Origin: Pythium myriotylum | Taxonomy: Eukaryota > Oomycota > Peronosporomycetes > Pythiales > Pythiaceae | Assembly: GCA_023091665.1 (NCBI GenBank) | Contig: JALJCQ010000027.1 | Span: 980,402-1,044,401 of the forward strand | Reading direction: 5' to 3' | DNA length: 64,000 nt | Shown here: positions 8,691-17,758 of the stretch, piece after piece | How the letters are laid out: the number at the start of each line of letters is the position of its first letter | How positions within the stretch are numbered: the stretch's first letter is position 1 | The notes under the pieces: model-generated | The model's input: only the letters and a program-made list of their open reading frames with translations | What the model was told of the DNA's origin: nothing | Databases searched by the model: none | Translations under genes and position numbers: made by a program

Positions 8691-9992
8691 ATGAGCCCAA
8701 GCCCAGCCGACTCTGCCTCCACCGACTTCGCCTCCCCAGCCTTCGCCATGGATTCGACCACCCCAGCCCGCATCAACAAGTTCGACGGAACCAACTTCCA
8801 CACATGGAAGTTCAAGATGCAGATGGTGCTCGAAGAACGCGACGTCTGGGAAGTTGTCTGTGGAGAGCTCAAACTCGAGCAGTGCCAGACCGACGCGGAC
8901 CGAGCCCTCTTCAAGAAGAAGTCTCGCAAGGCGCTCGCGATGATCTGTCTCGCGATGGAAGACTCGCAGCTCCCGCTGGTTCGGTCGGCGAGTGGTGCGC
9001 AAGATACATGGTCAAGACTGGAAGAACACTTCGAGAAGAAGAGCCTTGCCAACAAGCTCTTTCTTCGTCGTCGTTTCTTCACGACCATGATGGAAGAAGG
9101 TGACGATGTGCTCACGCACATCAACAAGCTCAAGACCCTGGCCGAGCAACTCGACGCAGTCGGCGCTCCGGTCAGCGAAGACGACTTGGTGATCACGCTT
9201 CTCGGCAGTCTCAGCGAGTCGTACCAGTTCCTCATCACGGCGTTGGAGTCGCGTGTCGACGCGCTCACGTGGGAACTCGTGACGTCTCGGCTGCTCCATG
9301 AAGACATGAAGCGCAAGGAGCAAGGTGGCGACGGAGCCACGCTTGGCCAAGCGTTCATGACAAGTGACGCGAAGCCCAAGGGCCGTGCAGTCAAGAAGAC
9401 TGGCACGTGCAACTACTGCGGCAAGATCGGTCATTGGGCCGCGGAGTGCCACTCGCGTGTCAAGGACAACGGCAACGGCAACGGCAACCCTCGGCAACGG
9501 TTCCAGCGAGCCAACCTTGCGCGAGATGAAGGCCCCGGCGAGTACCTGTATAAGATCCTCGTCGAATGGCACAGTAGTGCTTATGCGTTCTCGCACGAGA
9601 CATATATATGGCTCATCAGTTCGGTACACCGCAACCATGTCGCCGGATATCAATGCTGCAGCAGCTCGAGATACCTCAGGGGTTGGTGGGACGATGTGCG
9701 CGTCACCAAAGCTTTGGCGGGACGGAGCCTCCTTTGTAACTCGGCAAATGATCTCCAAGAGTCGCTGCATCGGATACCTTCGACGACCTGCGTAGACCTT
9801 CAGTGTTGCGTTGAATGTCTCGCATGGGTTGTTGGTTGTGGCATACCCACATGGCGAATGGAACACTTGCCACTTGGAGTATCGACCATCCAGCCACTGT
9901 TTCTCGAAGTATATCCTGAACGCAAGCAGGTCTGGAACAGCTCGCCACGAATCCAACACCTCAAGCTTGCGAGTCTCGTACGTTCCTGGTGA
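8691..9992 (+). CDS. copia gag with shortest Asn/Gly tract, unit 4
   Basis: 433 codons. The Asn/Gly tract is cut to seven residues: 30 bp removed, including the SGG interruption, in frame. Leu60/Ala100/Gly172. Copia homology ends at 9549. Confidence 0.7.
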   Translation: MSPSPADSASTDFASPAFAMDSTTPARINKFDGTNFHTWKFKMQMVLEERDVWEVVCGELKLEQCQTDADRALFKKKSRKALAMICLAMEDSQLPLVRSASGAQDTWSRLEEHFEKKSLANKLFLRRRFFTTMMEEGDDVLTHINKLKTLAEQLDAVGAPVSEDDLVITLLGSLSESYQFLITALESRVDALTWELVTSRLLHEDMKRKEQGGDGATLGQAFMTSDAKPKGRAVKKTGTCNYCGKIGHWAAECHSRVKDNGNGNGNPRQRFQRANLARDEGPGEYLYKILVEWHSSAYAFSHETYIWLISSVHRNHVAGYQCCSSSRYLRGWWDDVRVTKALAGRSLLCNSANDLQESLHRIPSTTCVDLQCCVECLAWVVGCGIPTWRMEHLPLGVSTIQPLFLEVYPERKQVWNSSPRIQHLKLASLVRSW

Positions 9993-10958
9993 TCTTGAGT
10001 AGTGCATCTTCATAATTCCGTCCATCATGATCTTCCGATGCTGCGGCTCGAGATTCCTTGTGTGTTTCCGCACGTTGTACAACACATGAAAGAAGCACAT
10101 GAGATACTTTGCAGACTTGAATTCTGGGACAGCGTGGACCGCGTTGAACTGTGCATCTTCGGCGTCACCCATGACGGCACTGATGCGCAGCCTTGCAGCT
10201 GGACGAATGCGCTTGGCTATGTCAACGAGACTCTCAAGGCACTCGAGTGCACAAGGCAAGAGTGCACGTGTGGTCACCCCAATAACAAATGAGTCCGAAT
10301 CGGTGCCCGCCCCAACGCGAACGTGACCGGCTTCATAATGACGGCCAAACATGAATGGTTCATCGTCTTGGAGGTCGCTGTGGTAGTGATGCTTGTGGAT
10401 GAGCTGCTGGACAGCTAAATGGCTGTTCTTGCACCCCAAACTTCTCCGGAGATATTTGACACAGTTCTGTATCTGCTGTAGCGTTGGATATCCCCATAAG
10501 GGTTGGATAATGTCTGGGTCGCTTCGTAGGTTGCCCAGGATCATTCTTGGCGGAATCATGCAATCGTCTTGCTGGACGATGTACTTCTTCATCTCTTCAG
10601 TGATCATAGGCTTATGTTCTCTTCCACAAGCCACAATGTCGCCACGAGCGTGGGCGTGTCCATTGTGGTACACTGCCCACACACCACTGGTCGAGCACGC
10701 CAACACCTTCCACTTGAACAGGCACGCAGCGGTTGGCTGGCATGTGGGACTTCGGCAAACGAGACGGCGGATCGTCATAAGATGAGTCGTGGCTGCACAC
10801 AGTTGACAATACGCGGTATCTGTGTGTGTCACACGGCTACAGCAGAATTCTGCGTCCCTGTAGGTCTGATAGTCGTAGGTTGAAAGCAGCGTTTGCACCA
10901 TAATCCACTCGGGTTGGGCTGGTCGCTCGCCTGCTCCATCATCGGATGCGTCATTCAT
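9012..10958 (-). CDS. truncated MULE transposase fused to antisense gag, unit 4
   Basis: 648 codons. The antisense-gag part is ten residues shorter because of the gag tract deletion; the MULE part is 9550-10958. A silent change near 9828 (CATGGGTTG) is shared with unit 2. Confidence 0.65.
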   Translation of the reverse strand: MNDASDDGAGERPAQPEWIMVQTLLSTYDYQTYRDAEFCCSRVTHTDTAYCQLCAATTHLMTIRRLVCRSPTCQPTAACLFKWKVLACSTSGVWAVYHNGHAHARGDIVACGREHKPMITEEMKKYIVQQDDCMIPPRMILGNLRSDPDIIQPLWGYPTLQQIQNCVKYLRRSLGCKNSHLAVQQLIHKHHYHSDLQDDEPFMFGRHYEAGHVRVGAGTDSDSFVIGVTTRALLPCALECLESLVDIAKRIRPAARLRISAVMGDAEDAQFNAVHAVPEFKSAKYLMCFFHVLYNVRKHTRNLEPQHRKIMMDGIMKMHYSRSPGTYETRKLEVLDSWRAVPDLLAFRIYFEKQWLDGRYSKWQVFHSPCGYATTNNPCETFNATLKVYAGRRRYPMQRLLEIICRVTKEAPSRQSFGDAHIVPPTPEVSRAAAALISGDMVAVYRTDEPYICLVRERISTTVPFDEDLIQVLAGAFISRKVGSLEPLPRVAVAVAVVLDTRVALRGPMTDLAAVVARASLLDCTALGLRVTCHERLAKRGSVATLLLALHVFMEQPRRHEFPRERVDTRLQRRDEELVRLAETAEKRDHQVVFADRSADCVELLGQGLELVDVREHIVTFFHHGREETTTKKELVGKALLLEVFFQS

Positions 10959-11331
10959 CGTCACTGCAATTGTTGGGGTCTGGTGGATGAGCGGTATCGG
11001 ATACCGGTACCACTACCGGTTCACAAGGTCACAAGGATATTAGTATTGACCACCTTATTCTTGATCCTGATTAGGACGGGGGTCATTCTCTACCCGCAGC
11101 CTGTGCCAGTCAACCAAAACCACTCTATATTTCACCCTCCTCGCAATCATGCCTGTGCCATTCACCATTCGGTCGTGTAGTTGCCTTCAAACCCTGTGTT
11201 TTTCACTTTTTTGACTGTGCAATTCAACCTCTCTCCACACAGACGGCTTAGAGGTAGCAGCGGCGAACTAAGTCCCGATCAATACACTTTGCATTTTGCA
11301 TCCCACCAACCAAGCGACCTTCCAACAGGTT

Positions 11332-12330
11332 ATGAGCCCAAGCCCAGCCGACTCTGCCTCCACCGACTTCGCCTCCCCAGCCTTCGCCATGGATTCGACC
11401 ACCCCAGCCCGCATCAACAAGTTCGACGGAACCAACTTCCACACATGGAAGTTCAAGATGCAGATGGTGCTCGAAGAACGCGACGTCTGGGAAGTTGTCT
11501 GTGGAGAGCTCAAACTCGAGCAGTGCCAGACCGACGCGGACCGAGCCCTCTTCAAGAAGAAGTCTCGCAAGGCGCTCGCGATGATCTGTCTCGCGATGGA
11601 AGACTCGCAGCTCCCGCTGGTTCGGTCGGCGAGTGGTGCGCAAGATACATGGTCAAGACTGGAAGAACACTTCGAGAAGAAGAGCCTTGCCAACAAGCTC
11701 TTTCTTCGTCGTCGTTTCTTCACGACCATGATGGAAGAAGGTGACGATGTGCTCACGCACATCAACAAGCTCAAGACCCTGGCCGAGCAACTCGACGCAG
11801 TCGGCGCTCCGGTCAGCGAAGACGACTTGGTGATCACGCTTCTCGGCAGTCTCAGCGAGTCGTACCAGTTCCTCATCACGGCGTTGGAGTCGCGTGTCGA
11901 CGCGCTCACGTGGGAACTCGTGACGTCTCGGCTGCTCCATGAAGACATGAAGCGCAAGGAGCAAGGTGGCGACGGAGCCACGCTTGGCCAAGCGTTCATG
12001 ACAAGTGACGCGAAGCCCAAGGGCCGTGCAGTCAAGAAGACTGGCACGTGCAACTACTGCGGCAAGATCGGTCATTGGGCCGCGGAGTGCCACTCGCGTG
12101 TCAAGGACAACGGCAACGGCAACGGCAACTCCGGCGGCAACGGCAACGGAAACGGCAACCCTCGGCAACGGTTCCAGCGAGCCAACCTTGCGCGAGATGA
12201 AGGCCCCGGCGAGTACCTGTATAAGATCCTCGTCGAATGGCACAGTAGTGCTTATGCGTTCTCGCACGAGACATATATCTGGCTCATCAGTTCGGTACAC
12301 CGCAACCATGTCGCCGGATATCAATGCTGA
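11332..12330 (+). CDS. copia gag, unit 5 (read-through cut short)
   Basis: 332 codons; Leu60/Ala100/Gly172, like the gag of the neighbouring element on the other strand (13058-17395). Copia homology ends at 12220. A C-to-A change next to the insertion site turns a Cys codon in the non-gag extension into TGA at 12328-12330. The copia complex starts 8 bp later. Confidence 0.7.
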   Translation: MSPSPADSASTDFASPAFAMDSTTPARINKFDGTNFHTWKFKMQMVLEERDVWEVVCGELKLEQCQTDADRALFKKKSRKALAMICLAMEDSQLPLVRSASGAQDTWSRLEEHFEKKSLANKLFLRRRFFTTMMEEGDDVLTHINKLKTLAEQLDAVGAPVSEDDLVITLLGSLSESYQFLITALESRVDALTWELVTSRLLHEDMKRKEQGGDGATLGQAFMTSDAKPKGRAVKKTGTCNYCGKIGHWAAECHSRVKDNGNGNGNSGGNGNGNGNPRQRFQRANLARDEGPGEYLYKILVEWHSSAYAFSHETYIWLISSVHRNHVAGYQC

Positions 12331-12338
12331 AGCAGCTC
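11653..12338 (-). pseudogene. MULE transposase C-terminal fragment + antisense gag, unit 5 (split)
   Basis: The C-terminal 118 bp of the MULE part (12221-12338) plus antisense gag, separated from the rest of the gene (22408-23703) by the 10-kb copia complex. An internal ATG at 12324 opens a 223-codon frame. The last 5 bp, AGCTC, are the target duplication. Confidence 0.75.
12334..12338. repeat. target site duplication AGCTC, left copy (complex 1)
   Basis: AGCTC just before LTR start TGTTGG at 12339. The partner is 22408-22412, after LTR end CAACA at 22407. The empty site in other units reads GCAGCTCGAG. Confidence 0.9.
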
Positions 12339-12697
12339 TGTTGGAAGGTCGCTTGGTTGGTGGGATGCAAAATGCAGAGTGAATTGATCGGGACTTAGTT
12401 CGCTACTGCTACCTCTAAGCCGTCTGTGTGTGTCCTACGCTACCATAATCAAATGTATGTCCTACCTATCGTAAACATATGCAAACATAAACTGACTTCG
12501 TGGATACTTCAACGAAGTCGATGGGTGGCACTGGATTCAAACCAGAACCAGACGGAGAATCTTCCACATGTCGAATCTTCCACATGTCGAATCTTCCACG
12601 GAGAATCTTCTGCAGGAGAATCTTCTACAGCCGAGCTTCAACTGCCGAGCTTCAACTGGAATGATGACGCTGGGTTCGAGGCGCATCATCTTCAACA
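12339..12697 (-). repeat. outer 3' LTR of complex 1
   Basis: 359 bp. It differs by eye at two positions from the outer 5' LTR at 22049 (GCAGAGTG versus GCAAAGTG; CATAAACTG versus CATAGACTG). The low divergence implies a young insertion or recent conversion. Confidence 0.92.
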
Positions 12698-12744
12698 CTC
12701 CCCCTCGACTCGACTGCGTCTTGGACACCGAGCTTGGTGCGGAG
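12698..12744 (-). other. stranded 3' tail of pol with polypurine tract and CTCCG duplicate
   Basis: 47 bp between two LTRs. On the minus strand it starts CTCCG (duplicate of 13104-13108), continues the pol frame for about 15 codons in the style of a copia C-terminus (LGV...), and ends with GAGTCGAGGGGGAG (12698-12711) directly against the LTR. This purine-rich stretch is the natural polypurine tract for plus-strand priming. It shows that the outer LTR, not the inner one, is the original 3' LTR. Confidence 0.85.
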
Positions 12745-13103
12745 TGTTGGAAGGTCGCTTGGTTGGTGGGATGCAAAATGCAAAGTGAATTGATCGGGAC
12801 TTAGTTCGCTGCTGCTACCTCTAAGCCGTCTGTGTGTGTCCTACGCTACCGTAATCAAATGTATGTCCTACCTATCGTAAACATATGCAAACATAGACTG
12901 ACTTCGTGGATACTTCAACGAAGTCGATGGGTGGCACTGGATTCAAACCAGAACCAGACGGAGAATCTTCCACATGTCGAATCTTCCACATGTCGAATCT
13001 TCCACGGAGAATCTTCTGCAGGAGAATCTTCTACAGCCGAGCTTCAACTGCCGAGCTTCAACTGGAATGATGACGCTGGGTTCGAGGCGCATCATCTTCA
13101 ACA
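12745..13103 (-). repeat. inner LTR inserted in pol 3' end (complex 1)
   Basis: 359-bp LTR flanked on both sides by CGGAG (12740-12744 and 13104-13108; CTCCG on the coding strand), a 5-bp target duplication. There is no purine-rich tract on its internal side. By eye it is identical to the LTR at 17400-17758. Confidence 0.9.
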
Positions 13104-16100
13104 CGGAGCACGTCGAACTGGACAGTGGGGATCGGCTTGGTCATGATGTCGGCAAGCATGTCTTGGGTCGGGCAATACTGCAGACACACTTGACCGTCCT
13201 CGACCTTCTCACGAACGAAGTGGTAGCGAATGTCGATGTGCTTGGTGCGCTTGTGGAACTCGGGGTTCTTGGCCAACGCGATCGCACCTTGGTTGTCTTC
13301 GTACACCGTGAGCGCTTGGTCACTTGCAACTTCGCCGAGTTCGCACAGGAACGCCTTGAGCCACACGGCTTCTTGGATCGCTTCCGATAGAGCCATGTAC
13401 TCTGCTTCGGTCGAGGAGAGGGCGACAGTTCGCTGCTTCTTGCTGCGCCAGCTGATGCATCCGCCGTTGATCATGAACACGTAGCCGCTGGTGCTTCGAC
13501 GTGACTCGATGTCGCCAGCCCAGTCGGCGTCGGAGTAGCCGACCAGTCTTCCGTCGTTCGATGCCGAGAACTGCAGGCCGTAGGTCGGAGTCGCTTGCAG
13601 ATACCGGAGCACACGCTTGAGAGCTTGCCAGTGTGTTGGACACGGGTCCGCGGCGAACTGGCTGAGTGTGCCGACTGCCGCTGCGAGGTCTGGTCGAGTG
13701 CCGACCATGAGGTACATCAGTGCACCGACTGCACTTCGGTACGGCACGTTCTTCATGGTGTCTTCGTGCTTGCAACCACCTTCACACATGGCCTTGGTCA
13801 GCTTGAGTCCGGGGTCTTGAGGAGTCCTCACTGGTTTGCAGTCTTGCATGCCGAACTTGGTCAGGATCGACTGCAGGAACTTGGTCTGCCGCATGGTCAC
13901 GTCGCCGGACTTGGGGTCTTGATCAACTTCCATGCCGAGGCAGTACTTGAGTTCGCCGAGGTCGGACATCTCGAAGCGTTCGCTGAGTGCACGCTTGGTC
14001 GCCGTGAGCAACTCGAGGCTGTTGCAGGCGAGGATGAGGTCGTCGACGTAGATCACCACGAAGATCATCGCTGAGCCGCTCCGCTTGACGTACACGCAGT
14101 GGTCCATCTCGCACTTGGTAAAGCCGACCTTGCGCATGAAGGCGTCGATGGTCTGGTTCCACATGCGTGGCGACTGCTTGAGACCGTCGAGCGAGCGCTT
14201 GAGCTTGCACACGTAGTCGGGGTGGCGCTGGTCGACGAAGCCTTCGGGCTGCTTCATGTAGATTTCTTCGTCGAGGTTGCCGTTCAGGAACGCCGTCTTG
14301 ACATCCATCTGATGGATCATGAGCTTGTGTCGAGCGGCGATGCTGAGGATGGTGCGGATCGACGTGAACTTGGCGACGGGTGCGAACGTCTCTTCGAAGT
14401 CGATGCCGTGCTTCTGCAGGAACCCCTTGGCAACGAGTCGAGCCTTGTACCGCTCGACGAGTCCTTCGGCGGTTTCCTTGACCTTGAACACCCACTTGCT
14501 GGTGATGGCCTTGCGACCGACTGGCAAAGGGACTAGGTCCCAGGTCTCGTTCTTCTTGAGCGACTCAAGCTCGGAGTCGCAGGCTTCCTTCCAGTTGCTG
14601 GCGTCGTCGGATTCCATCGCCGACTTGAACGATGTCGGCAACTCTCCCCCTGAATTCACGACGAGAGCAAACTCTTCGTAATCTTGGTCTTCTCCCCCTT
14701 GTTCTTGCACGTCTTCGCCTTCTTCATCTTCATCTTCTACGCCTTCCTCTTCGATCGACGTGAGCAGTGCAGACAGATCTTCGAGCGATGTCCATGGACC
14801 TTGCGTGGGTGGTGGAGTCGCACCACTTGTGCGTCCAACACGTCCGTAGCGCTTCTCAACTGGCGGTTCAGCCAGGTTCTCGAGCGAGTGCGTGCGAGAG
14901 TGGCGCTTGGACCCTGGTGCGTAGTCGACATTCGGCTGCTGGGCCGATGCTGGTGCTGCTGGACGCTGCGACCGCTGGCCCTGTTGCCACTCCGGTCGCT
15001 CGTAGCTGCGCTGACTTGGTGCTGGTGAGGCTGGCTGCTCACCCATGTCTTCATCATCTTGGTTGTCGGTTGCTTCATCTTGATCCTCATCATCTTCATC
15101 GTCGCGGAACTCGACGGACTTGCTCCAGGGTTCTTCGCGCTTGCCATCGTCGAACGTGTCTTCCATGAACTGCGCGTCTCGACTGATGACGATCCGACCG
15201 GTTGCGATTTCTTCAAACCGATACGCTTTCTCGTGGTCCGAGTAGCCGAGGAACCGACACAAGATGGCTCGGGCGTCGAACTTCGACCGCTTCTCCTTGG
15301 GCACGTGGACGTACGCATGGCAGCCGAACACCTTGAAGTTGGCGAGCAAGGGCTTCTTCCCGTACCATTCTTCGTACGGCGACTTGTACAAGTCTTGAGC
15401 GCGGGTCGGAAGTCGGTTGCGAACTTCGACTGCAGTCATGACGGCTTCGCCCCAGTACTCGTCGGACAAGTTGGCATGGTGGAGCTTGCAACGACCACAC
15501 TCACCGATGGTTCGGTTCATGCGCTCCGCCACACCGTTCAGCTGAGGCGTGTATGGCGGCGTGACGTCGTGCTCGATGCCACGCTTGCGGCAGAACTTGG
15601 CAAGTTTGGCCGACTGGTACTCGCCGCCGCCGTCGGTTCGAAGCACCTTGACTCGACGACCGGTTTGGTTCTCGGCCCAGTTGACGAACTCGACGAACTT
15701 GTCGTAGACTTCGTCCTTGGACCGCATCAGGTACAACTTGCACAGTCGAGACTTGTCGTCGGTGAACGTGGCGAAGTACTTCATGCCACCGAAAGTCGGA
15801 GTCTTCATGGGGCCGGCCACATCGCTGTATACGACGTCAAGCAGATTCGCAGACCGCTTGGTCGTGCCCGACTGGAACTTGACGCGAGTCAGCTTGCCGA
15901 GTGCACAGCCTTCACAGACCTCCCACTCTTGCACAGACCCGATATCGAGTCCGTCGGCGAGGTCCTTCTTGACGATGGCTTCGAGTCCGCTGAAGCCGAT
16001 GTGACCGAGTCGGAGGTGCCACAGGTACGACTTGGACATGGCGCGACCTCGTCGTGCACTGGCGGCGTGGGCTGCTTCAGTCGACACTGGAGACATGTTG

Positions 16101-17395
16101 AGCTTGAACAGACCCTTGCCGATTCGAGTGCCGATGGTCCGCTTGGCGCCCTTGAGAACGACGAAGCAACCGTCCTTGTCGAACGTCACGGGAGCAACGT
16201 CCTCCGTGAATCTTCCGACCGAGAACAGGTTGCGGCTGAGCTTGGGGATATGCCACACGTTGGTGAGCAAACCCTTCTTGACACCGCTTGGAGTCTTCAT
16301 CGACATGAGAATGTCTCCCACGCCAACTGCTTGGACCGTGCCATCATCGGCCAGATGCACGTCGACTGGGTCAATCTTCTTGTAGTTCATCATGAACTGC
16401 TTGGTTCGCGACATGTGCTGAGTCGCACCCGAGTCGACCAACCACGCCGTGGATTGACTCGACTTGCCTTGGGTCTTCCCGACCGAGAACAGGTACTCGC
16501 CGGGGTCTTCATCTCGCGCAAGGTTCGCTCGCTGGAACCGTTGCCGAGGGTTGCCGTTGCCGTTGCCGTTGCCGTTTCCGTTGCCGTTGCCGCCGGAGTT
16601 GCCGTTGCCGTTGCCGTTGTCCTTGACACGCGAGTGGCACTCCGCGGCCCAATGACCGATCTTGCCGCAGTAGTTGCACGTGCCAGTCTTCTTGACTGCA
16701 CGGCCCTTGGGCTTCGCGTCACTTGTCATGAACGCTTGGCCAAGCGTGGCTCCGTCGCCACCTTGCTCCTTGCGCTTCATGTCTTCATGGAGCAGCCGAG
16801 ACGTCACGAGTTCCCACGTGAGCGCGTCGACACGCGACTCCAACGCCGTGATGAGGAACTGGTACGACTCGCTGAGACTGCCGAGAAGCGTGATCACCAA
16901 GTCGTCTTCGCTGACCGGAGCGCCGACTGCGTCGAGTTGCTCGGCCAGGGTCTTGAGCTTGTTGATGTGCGTGAGCACATCGTCACCTTCTTCCATCATG
17001 GTCGTGAAGAAACGACGACGAAGAAAGAGCTTGTTGGCAAGGCTCTTCTTCTCGAAGTGTTCTTCCAGTCTTGACCATGTATCTTGCGCACCACTCGCCG
17101 ACCGAACCAGCGGGAGCTGCGAGTCTTCCATCGCGAGACAGATCATCGCGAGCGCCTTGCGAGACTTCTTCTTGAAGAGGGCTCGGTCCGCGTCGGTCTG
17201 GCACTGCTCGAGTTTGAGCTCTCCACAGACAACTTCCCAGACGTCGCGTTCTTCGAGCACCATCTGCATCTTGAACTTCCATGTGTGGAAGTTGGTTCCG
17301 TCGAACTTGTTGATGCGGGCTGGGGTGGTCGAATCCATGGCGAAGGCTGGGGAGGCGAAGTCGGTGGAGGCAGAGTCGGCTGGGCTTGGGCTCAT
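13058..17395 (-). CDS. copia Gag-Pol polyprotein, element A
   Basis: 1445-codon single frame from ATG 17395. In order: copia-type gag (about 25-215); CCHC knuckle 240-253; Asn/Gly tract 260-282; aspartic protease DSG at 321; HHCC zinc-binding pre-integrase domain from His460; integrase core with Asp525, Asp588 and Glu624 (DD35E spacing); acidic and Ser/Pro-rich linker; reverse transcriptase with YVDD at 1116-1119; RNase H with YSDADW near 1287 and SSTEAEY. The domain order (integrase before RT) defines Ty1/copia. It would make particles and integrate cDNA. The conserved SLYGLKQ of RT reads SLDGLKQ here (Tyr1070Asp, codon 14186-14188); this may cripple the enzyme. The last 15 codons and the stop lie inside the LTR 12745-13103. 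Confidence 0.93.
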   Translation of the reverse strand: MSPSPADSASTDFASPAFAMDSTTPARINKFDGTNFHTWKFKMQMVLEERDVWEVVCGELKLEQCQTDADRALFKKKSRKALAMICLAMEDSQLPLVRSASGAQDTWSRLEEHFEKKSLANKLFLRRRFFTTMMEEGDDVLTHINKLKTLAEQLDAVGAPVSEDDLVITLLGSLSESYQFLITALESRVDALTWELVTSRLLHEDMKRKEQGGDGATLGQAFMTSDAKPKGRAVKKTGTCNYCGKIGHWAAECHSRVKDNGNGNGNSGGNGNGNGNGNGNGNPRQRFQRANLARDEDPGEYLFSVGKTQGKSSQSTAWLVDSGATQHMSRTKQFMMNYKKIDPVDVHLADDGTVQAVGVGDILMSMKTPSGVKKGLLTNVWHIPKLSRNLFSVGRFTEDVAPVTFDKDGCFVVLKGAKRTIGTRIGKGLFKLNMSPVSTEAAHAASARRGRAMSKSYLWHLRLGHIGFSGLEAIVKKDLADGLDIGSVQEWEVCEGCALGKLTRVKFQSGTTKRSANLLDVVYSDVAGPMKTPTFGGMKYFATFTDDKSRLCKLYLMRSKDEVYDKFVEFVNWAENQTGRRVKVLRTDGGGEYQSAKLAKFCRKRGIEHDVTPPYTPQLNGVAERMNRTIGECGRCKLHHANLSDEYWGEAVMTAVEVRNRLPTRAQDLYKSPYEEWYGKKPLLANFKVFGCHAYVHVPKEKRSKFDARAILCRFLGYSDHEKAYRFEEIATGRIVISRDAQFMEDTFDDGKREEPWSKSVEFRDDEDDEDQDEATDNQDDEDMGEQPASPAPSQRSYERPEWQQGQRSQRPAAPASAQQPNVDYAPGSKRHSRTHSLENLAEPPVEKRYGRVGRTSGATPPPTQGPWTSLEDLSALLTSIEEEGVEDEDEEGEDVQEQGGEDQDYEEFALVVNSGGELPTSFKSAMESDDASNWKEACDSELESLKKNETWDLVPLPVGRKAITSKWVFKVKETAEGLVERYKARLVAKGFLQKHGIDFEETFAPVAKFTSIRTILSIAARHKLMIHQMDVKTAFLNGNLDEEIYMKQPEGFVDQRHPDYVCKLKRSLDGLKQSPRMWNQTIDAFMRKVGFTKCEMDHCVYVKRSGSAMIFVVIYVDDLILACNSLELLTATKRALSERFEMSDLGELKYCLGMEVDQDPKSGDVTMRQTKFLQSILTKFGMQDCKPVRTPQDPGLKLTKAMCEGGCKHEDTMKNVPYRSAVGALMYLMVGTRPDLAAAVGTLSQFAADPCPTHWQALKRVLRYLQATPTYGLQFSASNDGRLVGYSDADWAGDIESRRSTSGYVFMINGGCISWRSKKQRTVALSSTEAEYMALSEAIQEAVWLKAFLCELGEVASDQALTVYEDNQGAIALAKNPEFHKRTKHIDIRYHFVREKVEDGQVCLQYCPTQDMLADIMTKPIPTVQFDVLRVEDDAPRTQRHHSS

Positions 17396-17399
17396 AACC

Positions 17400-17758
17400 T
17401 GTTGGAAGGTCGCTTGGTTGGTGGGATGCAAAATGCAAAGTGAATTGATCGGGACTTAGTTCGCTGCTGCTACCTCTAAGCCGTCTGTGTGTGTCCTACG
17501 CTACCGTAATCAAATGTATGTCCTACCTATCGTAAACATATGCAAACATAGACTGACTTCGTGGATACTTCAACGAAGTCGATGGGTGGCACTGGATTCA
17601 AACCAGAACCAGACGGAGAATCTTCCACATGTCGAATCTTCCACATGTCGAATCTTCCACGGAGAATCTTCTGCAGGAGAATCTTCTACAGCCGAGCTTC
17701 AACTGCCGAGCTTCAACTGGAATGATGACGCTGGGTTCGAGGCGCATCATCTTCAACA
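17400..17758 (-). repeat. LTR shared by elements A and B (complex 1)
   Basis: 359 bp; acts as 5' LTR of element A and 3' LTR of element B. Element B's internal sequence resumes at 17759 with CGGAG, exactly as after 13103. An LTR shared between two tandem internal regions is the mark of LTR-LTR unequal recombination. Confidence 0.92.
17428..17443 (-). promoter_or_regulatory. Inr + FPR core promoter of element A
   Basis: On the minus strand TCACTTT (17443-17437) then ATTTTGC (17434-17428). It lies about 45 nt upstream of the gag ATG at 17395. Same reasoning as for 618-633. Confidence 0.6.

Larger units (their letters stand above)
3241..12338 (+). repeat. tandem array block 1: units 2-5 (about 2.67-kb chimeric unit)
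   Basis: Head-to-tail units starting with the 92-bp LTR remnant at 3241, 5924, 8595 and 11236. Spacings are 2683, 2671 and 2641 bp; the differences are accounted for by the hexamer tract in gag. Each unit is LTR remnant, primer-binding site, gag, antisense MULE, MULE 5' flank. The flank-to-LTR junction (...CTCTC then CACACAGACGG) is identical in all units, so the chimera formed once and was then amplified. The unit starting at 11236 is split at 12338 by the copia complex and resumes at 22413. Confidence 0.92.

Noticed and set aside
13104..13130. Polypurine tract immediately upstream of the LTR at 12745-13103
   Set aside because: The adjoining coding-strand sequence (GTTCGACGTGCTCCG) is not purine-rich; the true tract is at 12698-12711.
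15059..17074. 671-codon plus-strand ORF (and copies at 19714, 30480, 35129)
   Set aside because: Exact antisense of gag-pol of the copia elements; its Val/Ala and Leu-rich content follows from GC-rich codon use on the other strand, and no domain is recognisable.
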